The notes below the pieces were generated by a model. The model saw only the letters and a program-made list of their open reading frames with translations. It made no database searches and was not told where the DNA came from. A stretch of 64,000 nucleotides of DNA, taken from assembly GCA_002236755.2 (NCBI GenBank), contig NBZP02000006.1, positions 313,326 through 377,325 on the forward strand, in the 5' to 3' direction. Position 1 is the first letter of the stretch. Every line of letters starts with the position of its first letter. The translations under genes were made by a program, and so were the position numbers. Of the stretch, positions 44,336-58,803 are shown piece by piece. Source of the stretch: Dothistroma septosporum. Lineage: Eukaryota; Ascomycota; Dothideomycetes; Mycosphaerellales; Mycosphaerellaceae.

Positions 44336-45829
44336 ATGTACAATTTACTGCTGGGTGGCTCATTACTGACAGCCTCAGTGACTGCTCAACAGACCATCAA
44401 CATCGCCTCCTCCGTGTCTCCGGGCGCTTCGAGACCAGTCGACAAATCTTTCCCAGGTCTGGCATTCGAGACCTCCTCCTTCTACAGCTATGCCATGAAA
44501 GACGGTCAACCCAACACCTTCTCCCAAAATCTCATCAGCGCCATCTTTTCCCGCACCGGCGGCACCCCAATCCTCCGGGTCGGCGGCACATCAGGAGACC
44601 ATGGCCATTACGACGCTTCTCAGAAAGATCCTGTTAACTTCCCAGCAACGACCACTGGCCCTCACTTCGACAAACCATACCTCGTCCTCGGACCCTCGTA
44701 TTTTCAAGCCTATAACAGCTTCCCCAATGCTCGCTTTCTCTTCATGGTGCCGCATGAGCAAGTTTACCTCGGTCTGCAGCCTGTGAGCAATACCATTGAA
44801 TGGGCACGACAAGGTCTTGCAGTGATCGGGGATCGCCTCGATGCTCTTGAGATTGGGAACGAGCCAGACTTTTATTCTCAGATCACGCAGCAGAAGTATA
44901 TCGACTCCTCTCTGAAGATCCAGACAGCTCTGCAGAAAGAATTTCCAGAGCTCCTCACTGATAGACCGATCTTCCAAACCATCGACAAAGCCTGGAACCC
45001 CAACGTCGGGTGGCCCATCTCGGCCTTCGAGTCGATGAACAAAACCGGCGCCGTGAAACAAGTAGCCTACCACTTCTACCCTCACGGCTTCGGCGAAGTC
45101 ACAGCCGACGTCTTACAGCGCCGTATCGCGAACCATACCCAACTCGTCCAGTCGATGCAATTCATCGCCGAGAAGGTCCGCTATTGGAACAGTCAGGGCA
45201 GACCAAAACGGATCCTCATGGACGAAGTCGCCTCAACCATGAGCTGGGGCGAAGGACACAATAATCTAATCACCGCCCTCTGGAGCGTCGATTACCAGCT
45301 CCACTGCGCCGCCATCGGCGTAACGCGAGTTCACCATCAACAAATCGTCAAGCCGGGCTTCAATATGTGGCAACCAGTGCAATCGACCTTCTCACCACCA
45401 ATGGTGAGAGCAAACTTCTACGCCATGCCCTTCGTCGCGGACTTTCTGGGGAAGAATCCATCTCGCGTGAACGCAATCCCACTCGTCAAGACCGATACTC
45501 TGGCCGCGTACTCCGCGTGGGAAGCAGGCAAGCTCGCCAGGATCGCGATCATCAATTTGGAAGTATGGAATCAAGGGCAGGGTGCTAGAGGGTCTGTCGA
45601 TTTTCGAATCAACGACTTGGGTGTTTCCAAGTCTGCGACGATTAACTACTTGACTGCGCCGGAGGGAGGTGCGGCAAATGATACGTTGACGTGGGGTGGG
45701 TTGCAGTGGACGTATAAGAGCAATGGGAAGGGAGTACAAGTGAAGAATGATGAGAAGACGGTGCTAGTGAAGAATGGAGTGTTCAATGTGGCGGTCAATG
45801 CTAGTAGTGCTGTTATCATTGAGTTTTGA
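44336..45829 (+). CDS. Secreted glycoside hydrolase family 79 (beta-glucuronidase-like)
   Basis: A single exon of 497 residues from ATG at 44336. The first 18 residues (MYNLLLGGSLLTASVTAQ) are a signal peptide. The catalytic domain is a TIM-barrel type of GH79: ILRVGGTSGDHGHYD, then the acid/base Glu in ALEIGNEPDFYS and the likely nucleophile Glu in ILMDEVASTMSWG. A C-terminal beta-sandwich of about 100 residues (AIINLEVWNQ, VNASSAVIIEF) matches the GH79 C-terminal domain. Fungal members remove glucuronic or 4-O-methylglucuronic acid from arabinogalactan or related glycans, so a role in digesting plant cell-wall glycoproteins is likely. Several N-x-S/T sites fit secretion. Confidence 0.9.
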   Translation: MYNLLLGGSLLTASVTAQQTINIASSVSPGASRPVDKSFPGLAFETSSFYSYAMKDGQPNTFSQNLISAIFSRTGGTPILRVGGTSGDHGHYDASQKDPVNFPATTTGPHFDKPYLVLGPSYFQAYNSFPNARFLFMVPHEQVYLGLQPVSNTIEWARQGLAVIGDRLDALEIGNEPDFYSQITQQKYIDSSLKIQTALQKEFPELLTDRPIFQTIDKAWNPNVGWPISAFESMNKTGAVKQVAYHFYPHGFGEVTADVLQRRIANHTQLVQSMQFIAEKVRYWNSQGRPKRILMDEVASTMSWGEGHNNLITALWSVDYQLHCAAIGVTRVHHQQIVKPGFNMWQPVQSTFSPPMVRANFYAMPFVADFLGKNPSRVNAIPLVKTDTLAAYSAWEAGKLARIAIINLEVWNQGQGARGSVDFRINDLGVSKSATINYLTAPEGGAANDTLTWGGLQWTYKSNGKGVQVKNDEKTVLVKNGVFNVAVNASSAVIIEF

Positions 45830-48800
45830 GTGACAAGTCACGAGATGTATTACGATTTGGAAGGGAAAACTTAGTCTAACCTACCCATATTTGCGATTGG
45901 TCCACGAAGACTGGAGTCTGGTTCTACCCAGACCTCGAAGCCGCTTCTGCTGTGGCTTTCCATCAATTTTTCCCATCGCATTGTCGTACTCACTGTTTTT
46001 AATGTTCATCGGTACCAGATTCTTGATCAATTTCGGTACTCTTGTAGATTGTAGACGAGTGAAGCTCATCTAGCTTTTCGAAACAATCTTACCAGTATCA
46101 CGGATCGTGTAGCGTGCTATCATGTTCTTGCAAGACGTAGCTCATTTGTTTGACGCGATGAGGATTCTGGTCGTGATCGTGATGTTCTTACCATGATGGT
46201 CATGAGTCTGTTCCTGAGGCTTGAGCGCTCGTGTCCGCAATGCGCTGGGAATCGATCTCCAATTCTAGTGGTTTTGTTGTCAACGTCAGAATAATTGGAC
46301 CGAATTGCATCTTGCTTCCTATATCGTGTTGCAATGACGGACAATGAGAGCGATCTACGATGCCTTTGTGCGCCAGTACAACAAAGAAGTCTCGACGTTC
46401 GCGTGAAGTTGGCCAACACCCATCTACTGGCAGACCTATCATGTGACAACGATTGTTTCCAGCGTGCGCCTTGAGATCCATGTGCATGCAACACAGGCTG
46501 TGGCAGATTGATCCATGCCTTAAGCCAGCAGTTAAGCCAGGGCACACTGCTTCGTCCGCCGCGCCACGTAAGTCGTGAACGTTGAGACGCCAGCGTCCTC
46601 ATTCGGCCGCATTTGCTTTTCAGAGCCTGTCTTGTCTTCCATTGCTCTGGGCACGCCCTCGCCAGTAGCACGAGGCCTGCTCGAGCTATGCAAGCCTCCA
46701 GTCTCAATGATCAGCCGTACCGTGGGGAGGTCGTTTGACGGGAGCGGGAGGTCGTTCGAGGGTAGACAAACGACTCTTCGATCTGACGAGCACGTCCTCA
46801 CGGCACTCCGGCCGTTCGCGGCATCTTGCGATTGTGACGGCAGCATCTTCGCAAGTGTGTGATCTGTAATGTGTGGGCGGTATCGAGGTATCACAAACCA
46901 GCACTCGAAGCGACAAGTCCTAGAGGACTTCGCATGTTACCAGACCAGCCTGCTGGATGAGGGTGGACCTGCTGTGACACCCGCTCCAAGGAGTAGTGAA
47001 GGAAGCGTGGGATGTGCATTAGCGTGCACACTCGAAACTCGTTGCCCGTGCCGGCGACTGGTCGTGCAGAGCTGTCGTTCTGGAGAGAGGGTGCAACGCG
47101 TCTGCCGGCGTTCTCGATACACAGGCCGTGAGTGACAACAACGATCGTACGGAGAGGACGGGAATGTAGTAAGGCTGTCGAGAATGGTTGATTGATTTGT
47201 TGTTCGAGACTCCACCTCTGACAATTGCCCGCATCAGCTCTTGTGCTCTCCCCACCTTACCATCTGCCGGATCAGCACTCTCTTTCTCCCAGCGTAGTCA
47301 GCACCCATTGATGGTCCCTCCCACTCGCAATCGATACCACGACACCTCAGTCGATTCATGAGCCGCCAGTCCGGGCGGTGCAGCGCATTAGCAAGTGTAA
47401 TAAGCAAGACGCCGCTATGTCGGCAGGAGTTCCGGTCCCGGGCCCTGGCACCGCTTCGAAACAGTGTCTGCAGCCGGCAGCGATGTCTTGGTGTGAGCCC
47501 AACGATCTGGACGCGATGCTCGACAGCGGCTGCCTGCCGCGTCGTACAATGTGGAACCGACGGCGAGCTGTCCACGCTGCTGTCGTTGTCGTCTTGGATG
47601 CTGGGACAGCACTGGACACATGCGCATGAGGTAGGGACTGATCTGTCATCTCGTGCAAACGAGGACCACGCCGCATGATGCACCTCTCGCGACTCTTCAC
47701 ATGACTGGCTCACTCTGCGGACGTTGTCCCACTGTGCGCACGCAACGGCGGGCTGCGATGGTTCTAGCTCTTTGGCTTGCGCTTCCTGCGACTTCGGGAC
47801 ACGCCACGAACTCTTCAGCCGGTTCGTACGCAATGTCTCACGAGCTACTCTGCCATGTCGTACCTTCTCAGTGCTGCGTACGACAGCAGGTCAGCATCAC
47901 ACCACACAAGTCTGCTCGAACGGGCAGGCAATGGCGTCGTGCTCGATCTGGTCACGATGGCTGCTGTCCTCGAGTCACAGCGTCCGGGACGATGGTCCAT
48001 CCAGGATCATGGACACTTCTCCCATTTCTTCCAACAGGTCGCAGGCTGTTGTGGATGCCGTGTGCTACTCCTGCGTGAGAGCGGGCCTTGCACTACCGTA
48101 CAGTACATTTACATCCTCACGAAGTATTAGGTAGGTAGCAAAAACAAAAGTGGTGCACTTCAAGTTCGGTAGCGCATCCGCCGGCCGCAAGTCGCGAAAG
48201 CGCAGCTCTAGTTCTACCGCAACGCCTCCAGCCCGTCATAAATCGCCAGCACAAGCTGGTCGTGAGCGGTGCGCGCTTCCCTGCACATGTCTTCAAACAT
48301 CTGTCATCGCGACACGTTCTGGACGTCTGTCCTTCACGCCATTTCTCTTCGACATCCCCCCACGTCCTACAGTCGGGTTGCGTGTGCATGCTGGACGGCA
48401 CTGTGAGAATGCAACGTCGAGCTGTCAGTGCACCCCTCTGCCAGACCGCTTCTTCTGCGCGATAATGCCGATACAACAGATATATAACGATCGATCCGCC
48501 ATGGTCCGGAAACCTGTCTCGGGGCTCTGCTGGTTGCTGTTCTGCAATCCCTGAGCACTAAATGCACCATTCTTCACCTCCATCTTCTTTCTGTGGCCTG
48601 CTTATCGCACCGCATGATCCTTTGTTGTACGCGCCTCGGACTGCACGCAGCCGCTCGCCGCCGCTCTCAGAAAGGAGCAATGTATGAAACAACAGGTCTC
48701 AGATATCATGCTGTATGCTTCCCACTGCAGACAATCGCACATTTTACCCTGTCGATGGCGGGTGGAGGAGGACTTGTTGGCGTGGCTCCATCGAGACTAT

Positions 48801-50316
48801 GGCGGTAGGTTTGACGGGCCGCTGACAGTCTCCTTCTAGCTGGGAGGGCTAGTTGTTGCTAGCAGGGTCATGACTCCGAAATGCTTGAATACATCAACTC
48901 AACGAATGTGCGTCACCATGATGGACGGAGCCCGCGCGGTCACAGTCGACGACAGCTCGTTCACGCTGCCGACAGGGAAACGGTGAGAGCCAGTGCGAAC
49001 ATCTGCAAGCCATCCTGTCATCATGCTGCGGAATGGATGAGGCGTGAGATGCTTTGATTGCCGACATGCATGCATGGGCGGCATCGCTTCCTCGTTCCCA
49101 CAGTGGGGAGCAGAAAGCCACAAATTTTGTACTCAACCCACACGAGCGGCACCGTTCAACAGCCTCGCCGACCAGTCGAGATCTCATGGAGCATGGCGTC
49201 CAGAGTCACGGCACAAATCTGATTCTGAACAGCGCGGATGCCCACACGCCCCCCGCCGTGCCGTTTAGCGTCAAGTCGTCTACTTCTCTGCACGTTATCC
49301 TCCATGAATCGTCCGCGGCACATCACCTCTACTTGACGCGCAGCGAATTCTTCTCTTTCTCCTCCGCAACACTCTCTCCTCACTCGACACCTGCTGCTCT
49401 GAGTATCTGCACCGGCCTGCCTGCCACACCAGCTGCACCTTCTCCTTCACTCGGACCCATAGCCTTGGCTGGACCACCGCCAGGGACCAGCTAGCCGCCG
49501 GCCTAGATCTGCACCGGTCCTTTCAACAGTCTACAACTTTCCATGTGTCTAGCACGTGCCGTTGCTTAGAGCATATCCGGCAAGCGGGCACCAATTTCCG
49601 TTTGCAAAGGTCCTATCGTTTGTCTAGAGCTGACACAGTACACCCTCCCGCGCATCTGTGCAGCAGTGGCGCTCGCAGTCGTCGCAGGCAAGAGAATTAG
49701 AGTTACAAATCGTCGTCCCAGAATCCTAGGTAGAGGCGACGCTGTCATCCCGCACTCGGTTCGGCTGGCACTACTCAAGCTCGACAGCGGACGATCAACT
49801 TTACTCCGCCTCTGCAGTAGTTGTTAACAGCATAGACTTGCCATCCTAGCTGTGCGTTGCAGCTCACCCTCTGTGCCGCAGCTTCACACACACCTCAATC
49901 GACTCGGTACAACTCCGCAACGAACGGACCGCCTGTCCACGATTCAACCACCGTCACGGCGTCTCCTCGCTGGTCGCTCACTTGACCGAGTCCGGCGCAC
50001 GTCGCTCTTGCTTCGAGGTGGGCACCGCGCGCAAGCAGTCTGGGAACAGCTCGCTTGGCGATAGTGGTGTGGCCTGGTTCACGCCGACGTTTGCCATTGG
50101 ACACCCGACCACTATCCCTGGCGATACACAGGAGCACCCGTCGCGACGACCTACCCCGTCATTGGCTAAGCTGCGCGCTGCTGGATGCGACCACTGCGAA
50201 GCACGAGTTGGTAGGACAGTCTGGTCGCCTGATAGTGGACAAGAGGGTGCCATACGACGTCCTGGACAACTTTCTCCTTCCCAGGTTACCAGGCTTGAAA
50301 ACGGCCAGCCGCTACC
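45830..50316. other. 4.5-kb gene-free region
   Basis: Many short frames on both strands, none with domains, good start context or consistent codon use. No terminal repeats, transposase-like sequence or AT-rich RIP pattern recognised. A direct repeat GGGAGGTCGTT occurs twice near 46734-46760. The right end is the Ras promoter and 5' UTR. Confidence 0.5.
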
Positions 50317-51121
50317 ATGTCCCACGGAAAGATGACGCTGTACAAATTGGTGGTGCTCGGAGATGGAGGCGTGGGCAAGACGGCATTGACAATCCAAGTG
50401 AGAAGTGCCGATCCCCAGAAATGCGGCGGGCATTCCAGCTGACACAACACAGTTATGTCTGAATCACTTCGTAGAGACATACGATCCAACCATCGAAGAC
50501 TCCTACCGAAAGCAGGTGCAGATCGATGGTCAGTCATGCATGCTTGAAGTGCTCGACACTGCTGGTCAGGAAGAGTACACGGCACTCCGGGACCAGTGGA
50601 TAAGAGACGGCGAAGGCTTCATTTTGGTCTACAGCATTTCCTCGCGATCGTCGTTCACACGGATACAGAAGTTTCACCACCAGATACAACGTGTCAAGGA
50701 GTCTGCAGCAGCTGGCTCGCCAACCTACCCAGGCTCACCGCTGTCGCAGACCATGGGCAACCAAGGCTATGGCCCCGCCCCTATCATGCTCGTCGGAAAC
50801 AAGTGCGACAGAGTGACTGAAAGAGAAGTCTCAACACAAGAAGGGCAAGCACTAGCCAAATCGCTTGGCTGCGAATTCGTGGAAGCCTCGGCCAAAAACT
50901 GCGTCAACGTCGAGAAGGCCTTCTACGACGTAGTACGACAGCTCCGCCGACAGCGCGCAAGCAACCCATCACGGAACAGCCACAAAGCGTCTCACGAGCC
51001 AGTGCCACGAACACCACGAGCAAATGGAGGCGACTACTACTCGGACCGGGAGAAGAAGAAGCGCTATCGAAGATCAGACAGAGAGAAGGAACGAGGCGGC
51101 AGCAAATGCGTGATTTTGTGA
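50317..51121 (+). CDS. RAS2: Ras2-type small GTPase
   Basis: Exons 50317..50397 and 50453..51121 encode 249 residues; the 55-nt intron falls after codon 27. The start has a GCTACC context. G-box motifs are complete: P-loop GDGGVGKT at 15-22, effector YDPTIEDSY, DTAGQEEYTALRDQW, NKCD and EASAK. An insert of about 20 residues after the fourth strand (Gly/Pro/Ser rich) and an Arg-rich C-terminus precede the CAAX box CVIL, whose Leu predicts geranylgeranylation. The insert and IRDGEGFILVYSISSRSSF place it in the RasB/Ras-2 clade of filamentous fungi, which controls polarity, conidiation and nutrient signalling at the plasma membrane. Confidence 0.93.
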
Positions 51122-54100
51122 ACAAGATCAGCGCTTCTGTCTGCGACGCACAAATGTCGCGCGCAAAGTCTTGGAAGCGGCTCAAGAACATGTCCGACAT
51201 GTCCCGGCTCGCGTGTGGTCGTGGCTGTAGCATCCCTGCTCTTGCATGTGGGAAGGAGTGCAGTGCGGCGGGCTTGCACGTTGCGGAACATGAACGCCTC
51301 GCCAACAACAGTATCAAGACCGCTCCGCACGCCCGTAATGATCACGGAGCTTATCATACCGACAGACACACACAGGATTTTCAGAAACCATACCACACCC
51401 GATCCGAGGATCCATCCCCAACAACGCCTCCATCCATAGGCTCGTGCATCGCGCACAGGGCCGCGAACAAGCGACACGAGCCGGGGCCTCACCGCTCGCG
51501 CCATAGACGAAGGATCCAAAAAATACGCTTGCGTTACCGAGTGCAAGGACACGGACAAGACCGAAGTTTGAATTCCTCCGGCTCCACAGATTGACCCAAT
51601 CTTCCAGCGCCACCCGTTGGAGAGCGATTGGATGGCCTCACGATACGCAGCAAGGACCTGCAAAGACAAACCACTGGCCGGGCTTCCCAGATATCGTATC
51701 CGGAGGTAAAACGGACGAAAGCCGAACTCACGTGATCGTGGGACGACGCACGTATATGAGATGTGGACCTGCTGCGCGAGCCACGTGGAGGGTGCTTGGG
51801 TCCCTGCAGTACTGTCTCAAGCAAAATGAAGCGAGTGCCAAGGCAGGACGTGCGTGTGTGCCTAGGCGAGGACAGGATTTTCAGAGCAGCAGAAAGGACA
51901 AATTTGCGCCATGCCAGGATACCAGAGAACTTGCTGTGCATGTCACGGACGGAAGGGAAATAGATGAGTGAAGGAAGAAAAGGCACAGTGAACAGATACC
52001 CATGTCCCGCCAGATAGATCGCTAAAGGAAGCGCCAAATGCAGATATTCGGATTTTTGGAACAGACTGTGCTTTGCCACCTGTGCAAGCGATATGCTGTT
52101 GGGCATCAGCGCTTCGCGCGTGCACTGTGATGTTGTGCCGCTGCGACAAATCGTAAGTGCTTACTTTTCTGCTTGTCACATGCATCGACCCTGCGCAGTC
52201 ACGGCAACCATCCTTTTGCTTCTCAGTGGTCGCTTGGGGACGACCAGACAAGTGTATGTCAATCGACCTCGAACCGAGGGCACGGCTTCGTTTTGTATGA
52301 GGCTTGTTGGCCTGCGGCGCGAAATCTTGGGAACAATCCGCGTGTCACGTGCGTGAAATTCCAAGAGCATGGCTCGATGTTGAGACTAATGGCTTCATTT
52401 CTAAGGCTCGCAGTGGTGCCGAGATGCGGCGACAGCGAGGCCCGGCGTCGAGAGGTGTGGGAGTTCATTTAGGATGTGTCCAGGTTGTTGACGGGGAGAC
52501 CGAGCCACTCGTAGGCATCGTTCATTGGCTGGAGAGCATCATGGGCATAGTTTGTCGGCTGGAGAGCAGCCGGTAAGCCAAAGGGGTCTTCCCGCATCTT
52601 TTGAGTGCATCGGGACTCTGCGTTGCTGTAGATATTGCTTGGTACTAAACCCAGTGGCGACAGCAGATTTCGCGTCTCAGTCATGCGGACCCTTATCGGC
52701 GAGGCGAGGGAAGTGTGGTGTAATGTTCGCAGCGGGAAGTGGACAGCGTCAGCAGGTGGCCTTGGGCATTGAAGCGACCAGACCTTTCGGCGCTCTGGCG
52801 TTCAGAGAACATTCGCTACCATGCAGCAGAATAGCCTGATATGAATGGCGGTGATGGACTCATTGAAGCAGTCATTTCGTCTCTTGGTCGCTGCAGCGTG
52901 ACTCGAGACCGCTTTGTCCGTACGACGGGTGCATCCGGTTTGCGGGCACATTTCTTGCAGGGGATGTTGGAATTGTGGCCACCTTGATCTTCGGTCGCGA
53001 CTTCACGAGGATTCTCGATGAACCGTGATGCGATCGAGAGCCTGGGGCCATTGCAGCTTCTTGTTTAGCTCGTCTCCTCGAAGTCTGGTCGATCCAGCCT
53101 GTCGGGCAGTGCCACTCGGGGCCACATTGCCGGCGATGGACCGCCTATTCGACCCATTACCCAGAGGAGAGCGACTTTTGTTATGTATTCAACGGGTGCC
53201 GATGACCTGCCGGTTGGAGCCACAACAGCCATCGCACGAAACCACAGTATTTCTGCATCTCCGTTGAGTACAGTCTGAGACACCGCCACGCGGTATGAGT
53301 CCGTGTCAGTGAGCTTGCGGCGGCCTACAGCTGCTGCTTGGGCCCGTCGATGACCAGGGCGGTCCATATCTCATTGCACCGGGCATCACAACGATTGTCA
53401 AAACGTCTCGCACTTTGGTCACGATTGTTCTCACCTCTTTTCGCGGTCTGGTGCCTGATCGGCCTCATGCTGCGTATGCCTGAACAGCTAGATGCGCGGT
53501 CCGATGTCTAGTGACTCTGAAGCATGGCAACCGGACATTGACCAGCAGAGTATAATTCGCCGCTACAAAGAATACCATGGTTCACATTGCAGCTCCAGTG
53601 TCGAATTTGGCACTGGTCTGCTCTTGTCATGGGGCTACTTCTCTTGCAAATCTGCCGTGGTGCTCGCTTTCCGGCTGGCGTCTTCGTCAGTCCGGAGTCT
53701 CTGATATCTTCATTGGCACTGCGTCGGAGGCACCGCTACCAACCTAGTCGCAGCGATCATGCCTGCGTGCAGCAATCCCGTCTTCTCTTATATCGATTGT
53801 CCTTTCTGTGGCCATCTTCGATCGGTGCTTTCGTGTCGCTACTTCGAGGAGGACCACGGTACGGCAAACCTCGGGTGCTATTGTATCGGCTAATCGTTCC
53901 CACCATACATTAGATTATGCAACATCATGGTGAACCGATAATGCAATGGTGGTGTGAGAGCTGTGCTGATGCTGAGATCGCGTCGAGTCGCGTGGTAGGG
54001 TCCAAAGTCCAACTTTCTTGATGCCTGAGGATAGTGTTGGGGTAGTGTGCAAGATAAAGTTCTGGGACGACGGCAACATGGTCGACTGACGGTCCTGATG

Positions 54101-54494
54101 GATTGATACCTCAAGGCCACTTGATTAGATGTTTCATTTATTCCTACAGTAGCTTTCGTACTCATCACTACCGTATGGAGAGTGGTGTATCAGCTTGATG
54201 TTTCGATCGATCAATTTATACACTGTCATCGACACGAACGACAATGTTTATCACACATACTACCCCATTATTCTACACGATACTGACGGCCACCTCGAAA
54301 ATGCGCAACGAGGCCACGATAGCGAGTATAAGCTCCAACAACGACGGGAAGCAGATTGAAGCGAGTATGGCAGTGGAACACAATGTTGTCGAACCTCTAC
54401 TGAACCGGGTTATGGCTACAGACAAGGTGCCGGGCCCTCGAGTCGGACCACGCATACTCATTTCTTCCGCCACGTCTTTGCCAGCTCATCATCC
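51122..54494. other. 3.4-kb stretch without recognised genes
   Basis: Frames of up to 200 codons exist on both strands but lack domains and look like random GC-rich sequence. The first few hundred bases are the Ras 3' region. Confidence 0.5.
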
Positions 54495-55404
54495 TCAGAC
54501 AATATTCACAGCACGACCCTTCCCAATCGCAGCAGCCAGCCTCTCCGCCGCCGCGACGAAACCTTCCTCGCTCTCCCTGACCCATACGTCAGGTATGTTC
54601 TCCCCAACCAGCTCCGGATGTCGCTCCTCCCGTGGACGCTCGACGTACAGCGTACGTAGCCCAGCTTGCTTCGCAAACTTGAGATCGTCCAGATGTGCGG
54701 CGACCATCATACATTCATTCGGCTTCAAGCCAAGCTTCTCGCCGGCCCCAAGGTAGACTTTGGGATTCGGCTTGTACGACTGGAACATCTCGGCCGAGAA
54801 GATGTTGCTGAAGGGCATACCACCGTGCTTGCACATGTCCGTCAGGAGGGAGACATTGCCTGCAAGTGTCTTAGCGAGAATGAGTACAGCCGAGTCAGTC
54901 AAGCTACTCACCGTTGCTCAACGTACACGTCTCAAAGTTCTTATTCAACTCTGCCAGTCCCGCATTCGTGTCCTTCCACGGCTCCAGATAATGCCAGATC
55001 AGACTGATATTAACAATCTTCGCCTCATCCCACAGCGAGCCGTCGTGCACCAGGTTCGGATCTACATCCCCTTGCCTTGCAACGCAGAGATTACGAGAGA
55101 TGAGGATCTCCCGCAGGGAGTCCAAATGGTGCTGATCGACGGTCTTGTATGGGATGCTGGGATCAGCAGCGATGGACCTGGTGAACTTCAGATAAGAGTT
55201 GCGCCACTCCTGCGCGAGCTCGCCCCATTGCTCATAGGTCAAGTCCGTGGCTCTGATGCGAATCTGCGTGGCAATAGACATGGTCGGACTGTTGAGAGAC
55301 TCCCGGGCGTTGTTCCAGAGGCAGTCCGTTACTGATTTGCGCCAGTCGACGCAAGTTCCGAAGACATCGAAGTAGAGAGCCTTGACATCGTGGAGTCCAG
55401 CCAT
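54495..55404 (-). CDS. Haloacid dehalogenase, type II
   Basis: Exons 55404..54912 and 54859..54495 encode 285 residues; the 52-nt intron starts GTGAGT. The nucleophile motif is LYFDVFGTCVDW at residues 10-21, with Asp13. Motif two is CTLSNGN around residue 164, the conserved Lys lies in SYKPNPKVY, and the acidic motif is MVAAHLDDLKFAK. This is the (S)-2-haloacid dehalogenase branch of the HAD superfamily, which hydrolyses 2-haloalkanoates through an aspartyl ester. In fungi the true substrate is often unknown. The Asn/Asp arrangement in HLDDL, in place of the usual HLNDL, is a small deviation. Confidence 0.88.
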
Positions 55405-56531
55405 TATGATCGCTGCACGTGCCTCTCGAGCGTGCTATCTCCTTTGTCGATCCAGCTCAAAGGAGAATAATTGATGCGGCAGGACCGTGGTCTTCAATAG
55501 AAGCTTGGTAATGATGATGCCGTAGCCTTTCCGCGAGAGGCAAGTCCTTTCGAGGATGCAGCAGTGGCTCTAAGGTCGGTAACGTTTTCAAATGCTTCGC
55601 CGCGACACAGAGATAGAAGGAGGTACAGAAGAGAAGATCGAGAAACTCTGCTCACCGTATACGCCGCCCTATGCTTGCCTCCAGCGGCAAGATGGCTGCT
55701 TCGCCGACGATCAGCCCCGCATGTCGGCGATTTCGAAGAAGTTGCGCATCAGTGTCAGCGACCGGAACCGGATGCCAGATTTTGCAAGACGACAAGACCG
55801 ATACTACGCAGTCGCATGCGCCGCCTGCGATGCTAAGGCTGATGAGATGCAGGAGTGATGCGAGGTCCGTGAATGCAGGGTAAGAGATTTCGTGCGAAGG
55901 CAGGTCAGCTTTGGCTTCACCAGGCAGGCCTGCTCATAAATGGAACATTTCACGCTCTGTCAACAGCCGCGACGAGCACAGTGATCAGTCGCTACTGTAC
56001 GCGTATATACATCGTGATAATTTCAAAGAAGTCGCTACTCAATCGCAAGACGCCGGTGGATCCCAAGGCACGTGCGCGGACTCTACTCGGACATCGCGTC
56101 CAACCTCGTACCAAAACAAGCGCAGGTACCACCGCGTTTGACGACCAGAACGCGACTCCCGATCGCAAATGTAAACATGGCGAAGATGCGCTGGAGGCTG
56201 AGAAGAAGGACGAAAAGACGGACGCGATCGCAGCGGCAAGATGGGAATGACAGAAGGAACAGTAGACGAACGGTTGAAGTGTTATGCAAGTTTCATTGAT
56301 TGATGCTGCTCAATTATCACCATGATGAACTCCTTGTTGAGCCTCTTTGAGCCGTTATGTTACACATCAAAAAAGCAAAGCAGTGCTGAGAGCAGCCTGC
56401 GTGTACCCCATCACCATACGCCCATCCAATGCCAGCCGTCTGTGGGCCGCCTCAGCACCTCGCTGTTGGATATCTCTGAGAGTCGTAAAACCGTGGAAAA
56501 AGATGTTGTGGAAATCGAAGAGGCGACGCGC
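55405..56531. other. Intergenic, no gene seen
   Basis: About 1.1 kb between the dehalogenase start and the end of H4. A 125-codon plus-strand frame at 55873-56250 has no domain. It includes the dehalogenase promoter and the H4 3' UTR. Confidence 0.45.
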
Positions 56532-56957
<426 letters not shown>

Positions 56958-57436
56958 GTTGATTGAGTTGTTGAGGGGTGAACGTGTGGAGTGTGGTTGG
57001 TATTGATGAGAAGCTGTTGTGGTGGCTGAAGGCTGCTGTGGTGTTGGATGTGGAGTGTCGAGTTCAAAGTTGGAGGGCGAGGCGGGCTACTTAAAGAACG
57101 GCTCGAAGTGTGCAAGCCCTTCCGCATCACGCGTCTCCGACAGCCCGCCGCAGAACACGCTAGCACCAGCGCTGTAAACACAAAGCAAGCTGCACGCTGA
57201 TTGGCTCCGTTCGCTCTGCGTTAAGGGTGCTGCTTTCCAGCACTTGTTTTGACGTTCTTGCAAGCACGCTCTGTTGCCTGCGAGCGTGATCCAGCCGCGC
57301 TTGCACACTTTGCTGCTCGCTTCTTAAGCCTGCCCTCCGCCCACCTTTCTCTCTTTTACATCACACTCATCCACACCAACACATCCTCACCGACCACCAA
57401 TACCATCAACAGACCACCACATTCACATCATCTGCA
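56958..57436. promoter_or_regulatory. Shared divergent promoter, histones H4 and H3
   Basis: 479 bp between the two start codons, the usual arrangement for coordinate S-phase expression. An inverted CCAAT box (ATTGG) lies at 57200-57204. Confidence 0.7.
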
Positions 57437-58084
<648 letters not shown>

Positions 58085-58803
58085 GCGGCTCGACTTCTCT
58101 CCAACACCATCTTAACACGACTTAACGGCACCACTTCGACCTCCGGCAAGGCAGGCCAGCATCAGCATGGCTAGCTTCGAGTGATGGGCAGTGGCACTCT
58201 TCCACATTTTGATCAGGCGTTCAAGGGGGTTTCGTATGCCACAACGGCTCAATGGGTGTGCTTCAAAGATATCAGACACAGGCGGGTGTCACAGCATGCG
58301 GTGTATCATAACGACAATGGTACAATGAGGCGATAATAGCCACTGATCATATTTCAAACCGGCCTTCACTTTCCATTGCCTTCCATCGTGCCCATTGCGA
58401 TTCGTCCATCTTTTGATCTTGCTGCCGGGCGCAATCCAACTCGAGAGTGCTGTTTCTGTTTCATCGCCATCTTCATTCCGCCTTCAAATCTCTTGCGCCG
58501 ATCGCAGCTTCCTCATACCTCCAGTACTAAGAACTTACAAACCCGGCTCTCTTCGATGCAGCTCATGATCGTGCGATGTTGCTAAGATCAGAGTCACTGC
58601 TGTTCCTGCATGCAGCTACGGTATGGAAGCCGATCTCAGCCCTAGAACTACAGCGCGCAAGCTCGACTTCAGATTGCCGGCATCCGATTCTCAAACACCT
58701 CCGGCACCGGTCACGAAAGTCGCTGATCTGCCAGCGACGCAAGATGTAGGTCCCTACAGTATTCCTATTCCCTCCCGTTCATGTCTCTTCTCAAAAACCG
58801 GTC
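58085..58803. other. Intergenic, H3 3' side and Mpv17 promoter
   Basis: About 720 bp. A 107-codon frame starting at 58623 overlaps the Mpv17 gene in another frame; it is probably not a gene but could act as an upstream ORF. Confidence 0.4.

Noticed and set aside
51064..52106. Two minus-strand frames of about 190-200 codons downstream of RAS2
   Set aside because: No motifs, and the first one is partly antisense to the Ras C-terminus.
53083..53110. Short GC-rich palindromic patch resembling an rRNA or tRNA fragment
   Set aside because: No cloverleaf or box elements; the similarity is limited to a few bases.
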